A stretch of DNA of 38,331 nt from CAZJHX01 sp964545715 (GTDB taxonomy: Bacteria > Myxococcota_A > UBA9042 > GCA-2863065), in NCBI GenBank assembly GCA_964545715.1, contig CAZJHX010000099.1, positions 1-38,331 on the forward strand, given 5' to 3'. The notes beneath the pieces were generated by a model. That model was not told the origin of the DNA. It ran no database searches and saw only the letters and a program-made list of their open reading frames with translations. The stretch's first letter is position 1, and each line of letters starts with the position of its first letter. The position numbers were made by a program, and so were the translations under genes. This document shows, piece by piece, positions 37,793-38,331 of the stretch.

Positions 37793-38331
37793 ATGTTGCC
37801 CCGCGTGCTCATCCCTGCCCTGGCCCTCATCACGTTTGGGGGGTGCGATCCCAAGCCGATCGCGGACCTGCCCGGGCTCAGCGCCGAGAAGAAGGCGGAC
37901 AGCAGTGAGCGGGCCATTCCCGGCGGCAAGACGCTGGCGACCGCGCTGACCTTGTTGGATCCGCGCGTGAGCGACCCCGAGATGCTGGACCGGCGGCGCA
38001 ACGACTTCGAAGGGCGGCTGAAGGTGCTGGTCCCCGAGAAGGCCGACCGCGAGCGGCTCGGGTTCGACCGCGTTATCCGGTGGCACAACCTGTACACGCG
38101 GCGGCTCAAAGAGCAGAACCGGGCCGTGGAGTCGCATCGCAAGCGCCTCAGCGAGCTGCTGCGACCGCCGGTCGGCAAGTTTATTCGCATCGATGAGACC
38201 GGCACGGCGCGCCTGTGCGAGACCGTCAAGGTGCCGCCGCCCGAGCAGCCGGTGAGGCGCCGTCGGGGGGCGCCCCCCCCCCCCCCGGCCCCCCCCCCCA
38301 GCCCCCGCGGGGCCGGGGGCGCGCCGGGCCC
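37793..38331 (+). CDS. Hypothetical lipoprotein, 3' truncated by window end
   Basis: The frame opens at ATG 37793, 45 bases after the SRPBCC stop, and runs past the window end. The signal MLPRVLIPALALITFGGC gives lipid Cys18, followed by an acidic/charged helical region (SDPEMLDRRRNDFEGRLKVL, HNLYTRRLKEQNRAVESHRK) that looks like a coiled coil. I do not recognise the family. The last ~22 codons lie in a G/C homopolymer stretch and are not trustworthy, so the true C-terminus is unknown. A minus-strand reading over the same bases is only a shadow. Confidence 0.7.
   Translation, partial: MLPRVLIPALALITFGGCDPKPIADLPGLSAEKKADSSERAIPGGKTLATALTLLDPRVSDPEMLDRRRNDFEGRLKVLVPEKADRERLGFDRVIRWHNLYTRRLKEQNRAVESHRKRLSELLRPPVGKFIRIDETGTARLCETVKVPPPEQPVRRRRGAPPPPPAPPPSPRGAGGAPG
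38264..38331. other. Poly-G/poly-C low-complexity contig end, probable artefact
   Basis: From 38264 the sequence becomes almost pure G and C runs (G6, then C runs of 14 and 12 bases and more). It does not resemble the codon pattern of the gene it interrupts and is typical of low-quality read ends at a contig terminus. Confidence 0.85.

Noticed and set aside
1..38331. tRNA, rRNA, insertion sequences and integrase-type mobile genes
   Set aside because: None were recognised; the space between genes is too small for most of them and no transposase or recombinase motif appeared.

Overview
The window is a gene-dense, high-GC stretch from what looks like a Gram-negative, aerobic bacterium of the Myxococcota / Bradymonadota (old Deltaproteobacteria) type. 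This assignment is inferred from the style of the genes. There are many short lipoprotein signals, a FecR-like anti-sigma protein of the 'MSREDDYLWDRSG' type, a pilin C-terminal domain typical of deltaproteobacterial pilins, Cys-rich 'WCDDGD' repeats, a HEWGTF protein and an HmuY-like protein. Two heme A synthesis genes point to aerobic respiration. A 10-base N gap (11842-11851) and a poly-C end show that this is a draft scaffold. No stretch above 300 bases lacks a gene. I saw no tRNA, rRNA, insertion sequence or CRISPR array.

Layout. 1-2048: the tail of a heme-binding EB_dh-like protein, then two paralogous lipoproteins, the second carrying a pilin-like C-terminus. 2105-3745: a lethal-factor-like zinc protease without a signal peptide. 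3777-6504: a translationally coupled three-gene operon (unknown protein, CpXC protein, aminopropyltransferase/GNAT-like fusion). 6563-8535: a hypothetical gene and a cytochrome c / copper monooxygenase lipoprotein. 8709-10268: a B12-type radical SAM protein. 14208-10269 (minus): HEWGTF protein, ECF sigma factor, FecR-like anti-sigma factor, small membrane protein, HmuY-like protein and membrane protein, in one overlapping operon. 14267-17953: two large secreted lipoproteins.

19776-17986 (minus) holds ctaA-ctaB for heme O/A synthesis. Diverging from it is a five-gene run (19829-23607): an Ahb/NirJ-like radical SAM protein with a PCP_red tail, a HugZ-like heme oxygenase, a heme-oxygenase-fold protein that appears to have lost metal ligands, an HMA-domain lipoprotein, and a FGE-fold protein lacking one catalytic Cys. 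With the HmuY-like operon, the EB_dh protein and the cytochrome-c monooxygenase, this makes the middle of the window rich in heme and metal genes. The five-gene run is my best candidate for an undescribed system.

23617-29239: a topoisomerase-zinc-finger protein, a lipoprotein archaemetzincin, a DUF4920 lipoprotein, a small lipase-like hydrolase, an inositol-monophosphatase/ADP-ribosylglycohydrolase fusion and an exported HEAT-like protein. 36123-29248 (minus): a tightly coupled envelope operon of VanW lipoprotein, exported AMMECR1 protein, thioester alpha-2-macroglobulin and lipoprotein. 37170-37747: a LysR regulator divergent from an SRPBCC protein, with a clear operator-like palindrome between them. 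The window ends inside a lipoprotein gene that runs into low-complexity sequence.
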